From the NCBI GenBank assembly GCA_029861795.1, contig JAOTYS010000012.1, positions 1 to 28,223 of the forward strand: 28,223 bases of DNA, given 5' to 3'. Shown here piece after piece: positions 26,428 to 28,223 of the stretch; positions within the stretch are counted from its first letter, which is position 1; each line of letters begins with the position of its first letter. A program made the position numbers and the translations under genes. The stretch is from Gammaproteobacteria bacterium. Its GTDB lineage: Bacteria > Pseudomonadota > Gammaproteobacteria > Arenicellales > JAOTYS01. Below the pieces are notes generated by a model, which was not told where the DNA came from, did no database searches, and saw only the letters and a program-made list of their open reading frames with translations.

Positions 26428-27642
26428 TCATACCGATAAGCTGCCGACACCGCCTTGAGGGCCCCTCACGAGCCGCATGATTAGCGGCCCAAACGCGACC
26501 ACTATACCCATCGTGATAAACGCTGCGCCCCAGGACGCGACAGAGCTTCCACCCCCGGTAGTGTCCAACACCAATCCAACAACGAGCGGACTCAAACATG
26601 CGCTCAGAAATCCGCATAACGACTGTACCGCCATAGTAGCGCCCCGACGGGCCGGTTCGGCACTTTGCACCGTGCCGGCATGCAGCACTGCGGAATCCCC
26701 TTGCACTAACATGGCATAGCCCAGACACAAAGCGACCACCAAGGGGTAGTAAAGCTCGGCGGCAAACCCGATACCAAATGCGCACGCCGCTGAAGCCCAC
26801 ATGAACAACTTCAGCACCGCATTGTGCCCCCATCGAAGGGATAGTTCCGCACCACCAATGCTTGCGCACATTGCTAGAAAACCGGCAATGGCCATGACCG
26901 TGGTTGGCGTCCAGTAATCGGCAGTGACGGCTTGTACACTCAAACAGAAGGTCAGAAAAGCGACCATCCACGAGCGCACCCCGAATAACTCCCACATGTG
27001 TGCAGCGTATCCCAAGATATAAGCCATCGCTCGCCGGTTGCGAATTACCGGTCGAAAATCGAGGAGATGAGTCTGTGGGCTGTCGACCGCTACTAAAACG
27101 TCGCGCCGCAAAGTAATTGCCGCCATCACCGCGGCCACAATGGTGGCTGCTGCGGCGATACCGAACGCCGCGCGCCAACCGAACTGTGATCCAATTTCAC
27201 CCGAGACCAGGAAAGACACGCTGGTGCCAAGACTAAATGTAGCGGTGTACCACGCGATGGCTCGGGATTGGGTGCTCCCTGCCAAGCGGTCCACTTGGGC
27301 TTTCAACCCTGGGATAAATGTACCCGCAAGGCCAACACCCCCCAATACTCGAAACACCAACGCGGACCAAAAACCTTGGGCCAACAGCGCAAACAGCAGA
27401 GAACCACAGCCACCAACCAAAGCGAAAATTAAGTAGATGGCGCGAGCGTCTCTGCGATCTGTGAGGCTCGCCAGCATCGGCACAGCAACTGCGTAGCCTG
27501 CGAAATAGATACCGCTAACCCAGCCGGCCTCGGTATAACTAAGTCCCCATTCGTCCAAGAACCCAGGCACCAGGGCGGGAAAGGCGAAGGCGCCCAGCAT
27601 TGTGAGCACCTGCGCTACACACATTGTGACTATCAAGGCCAT
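26428..27642 (-). CDS. Major facilitator superfamily transporter
   Basis: A 404-residue integral membrane protein with about 12 hydrophobic segments. Typical MFS marks are GWVSGIYFAGYAVAVPMLAS and the loop 2-3 motif variant LTDRRDARAIY. A proline- and glycine-rich segment (VFRVLGGVGLAGTFIPGLKA) lies in helix 4, and RRGATMAVQSLCGFLSACLSP in the second half. The substrate cannot be read from sequence; the arrangement resembles the CynX/NimT or nitrate/anion-type groups only loosely. The ATG at 27640-27642 has no clear ribosome site; M7 is an alternative. It lies 42 bases after the upstream gene in the same direction and converges on icd with a 54-base gap showing no convincing terminator. Confidence 0.85.
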   Translation of the reverse strand: MALIVTMCVAQVLTMLGAFAFPALVPGFLDEWGLSYTEAGWVSGIYFAGYAVAVPMLASLTDRRDARAIYLIFALVGGCGSLLFALLAQGFWSALVFRVLGGVGLAGTFIPGLKAQVDRLAGSTQSRAIAWYTATFSLGTSVSFLVSGEIGSQFGWRAAFGIAAAATIVAAVMAAITLRRDVLVAVDSPQTHLLDFRPVIRNRRAMAYILGYAAHMWELFGVRSWMVAFLTFCLSVQAVTADYWTPTTVMAIAGFLAMCASIGGAELSLRWGHNAVLKLFMWASAACAFGIGFAAELYYPLVVALCLGYAMLVQGDSAVLHAGTVQSAEPARRGATMAVQSLCGFLSACLSPLVVGLVLDTTGGGSSVASWGAAFITMGIVVAFGPLIMRLVRGPQGGVGSLSV

Positions 27643-27684
27643 TAAGGCACAGGCACAGCAGGGAGTTAGGCTCTGAAGTGTCGT

Positions 27685-28223
27685 CTAGCGTTTCGATTTG
27701 CCCTTGCCGGAAGAGCCCGACTGCTTACGTTTGCGCTGAGCGCGCACTCGGCGCTTGACTAGGGGCGTGAGGATACTCGCTGCACCCACGAGCACGACCG
27801 CGGCACCGATGAGATAAACCCCTGATGGCAATCGGCCTTTGCCGTCGGAAGCGGTTTCTTCGGCCAACTCGCCGTCTACGATATCGACACGATGAACTCT
27901 CCGGGTGACTTTGTCTCCGGGGGCAAACGTCACCCGAATACCGTACTCGCCATCCACCGCCTCAATTTTAAGCTCTTTATTGATATCGGCATCGTGCAGA
28001 TGCAGTTGAATGCCATACGCGCCTTTGTCATCGGTGCGTGCGTTACCGATGACTTCACGCTCAAATCTGATGGTTATAGGTTCGTCGGCCAACGGCTTTC
28101 GATCCTTGTCGAGTACGAATCCCTGAATTTCGTAGCGGTGGTCGACTTCGTGAGTTGCAACAACAATCGGGGGGAACACCGTGATGACCCATGCGACAAG
28201 CGCTAAACACGGCAAGAGACCGT
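27685..28223 (-). CDS. Exported protein with beta-sandwich domain and C-terminal membrane anchor (5' end probably outside window)
   Basis: No specific family is recognised. The visible 179 residues begin in a hydrophobic leader (LALVAWVITVFPPIVVA) that looks like the end of a signal peptide. The frame stays open to the window edge, so the true start probably lies just beyond it; a TTG at 28213-28215 is the only start in view. The mature part has the pattern of a carboxypeptidase-regulatory-like or Cna-B-like beta sandwich: YEIQGFVLDKDRKPLADEPI, then ARTDDKGAYGIQLHLHD. Next come a membrane segment (about 131-150 from the TTG, GVYLIGAAVVLVGAASILTP) and a very basic tail (KRRVRAQRKRKQ and a final KGKSKR), predicted to be cytoplasmic. 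It may be an envelope adhesin-like or structural factor. Co-transcription with the MFS gene is likely. Confidence 0.7.
   Translation of the reverse strand, partial: GLLPCLALVAWVITVFPPIVVATHEVDHRYEIQGFVLDKDRKPLADEPITIRFEREVIGNARTDDKGAYGIQLHLHDADINKELKIEAVDGEYGIRVTFAPGDKVTRRVHRVDIVDGELAEETASDGKGRLPSGVYLIGAAVVLVGAASILTPLVKRRVRAQRKRKQSGSSGKGKSKR

Noticed and set aside
26401..26457. GC-rich imperfect hairpin between icd and the MFS gene as a bidirectional terminator
   Set aside because: The stem has an internal loop and neither strand has a T run after it; pairing is too poor to call.
26210..27178. 322-codon minus-strand open frame rich in Arg, Cys, Gly and Ser
   Set aside because: It lies in another frame across the MFS gene and the end of icd, has no recognisable domain and the composition of a shadow frame.

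Overview
The window reads as chromosomal DNA of a gammaproteobacterium of intermediate GC content. The main reason is gene order. A type IV pilus Chp chemosensory cluster (pilG-pilH-pilI-pilJ-chpA) lies next to tonB-yqgE-ruvX-pyrR-pyrB-pyrC', the neighbourhood known from Pseudomonas aeruginosa (PA0401 to PA0413). Genus cannot be told from the sequence alone. Several genes use TTG or GTG starts. I saw no tRNA, rRNA, insertion sequence, phage gene or CRISPR array.

Layout. 1-910 (-): N-terminal 303 residues of a transketolase cut by the window edge. 1141-1971 (-): an inositol-monophosphatase-family enzyme. 2091-10638 (-): the Chp system in transcription order pilG, pilH, pilI, pilJ, chpA, without the pilK methyltransferase gene found between pilJ and chpA in P. 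aeruginosa. 10802-12477 (-): a methyltransferase and a sulfotransferase, placed where gshB sits in Pseudomonas. 12759-17500 (+): a TonB-like protein, YqgE/AlgH, RuvX/YqgF, PyrR, aspartate carbamoyltransferase PyrB and a dihydroorotase-like PyrC' that has lost key metal ligands; the four genes yqgE to pyrB overlap or nearly abut. 17578-19178 (-): two YbjQ-family proteins and an M48 metallopeptidase in a tight operon. 19395-22838 (+): a YyaL/DUF255 thioredoxin-fold protein, an exported Met-rich protein and a single-domain rhodanese. 22865-24424 (-): a gamma-glutamyltransferase-like protein with no signal peptide. 24607-26373 (+): NADP-type isocitrate dehydrogenase fused to a C-terminal CBS pair. 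26428-28223 (-): an MFS transporter and an exported, tail-anchored protein cut by the window end.

How the genes fit together. PilJ, PilI and ChpA would form a receptor-adaptor-kinase array signalling through PilG and PilH to pilus extension and retraction. The TonB-like protein belongs to the same neighbourhood and a homologue is linked to twitching motility in P. aeruginosa. PyrB and PyrC' should assemble into the large class A aspartate carbamoyltransferase. The points most worth follow-up are the isocitrate dehydrogenase-CBS fusion, the sulfotransferase/methyltransferase pair beside the pilus chemosensory genes, and the YbjQ-YbjQ-M48 operon. No intergenic stretch exceeds 300 bases; the longest (911-1140, 12478-12758, 19179-19394, 24425-24606) hold only the weak promoters and inverted repeats listed below.
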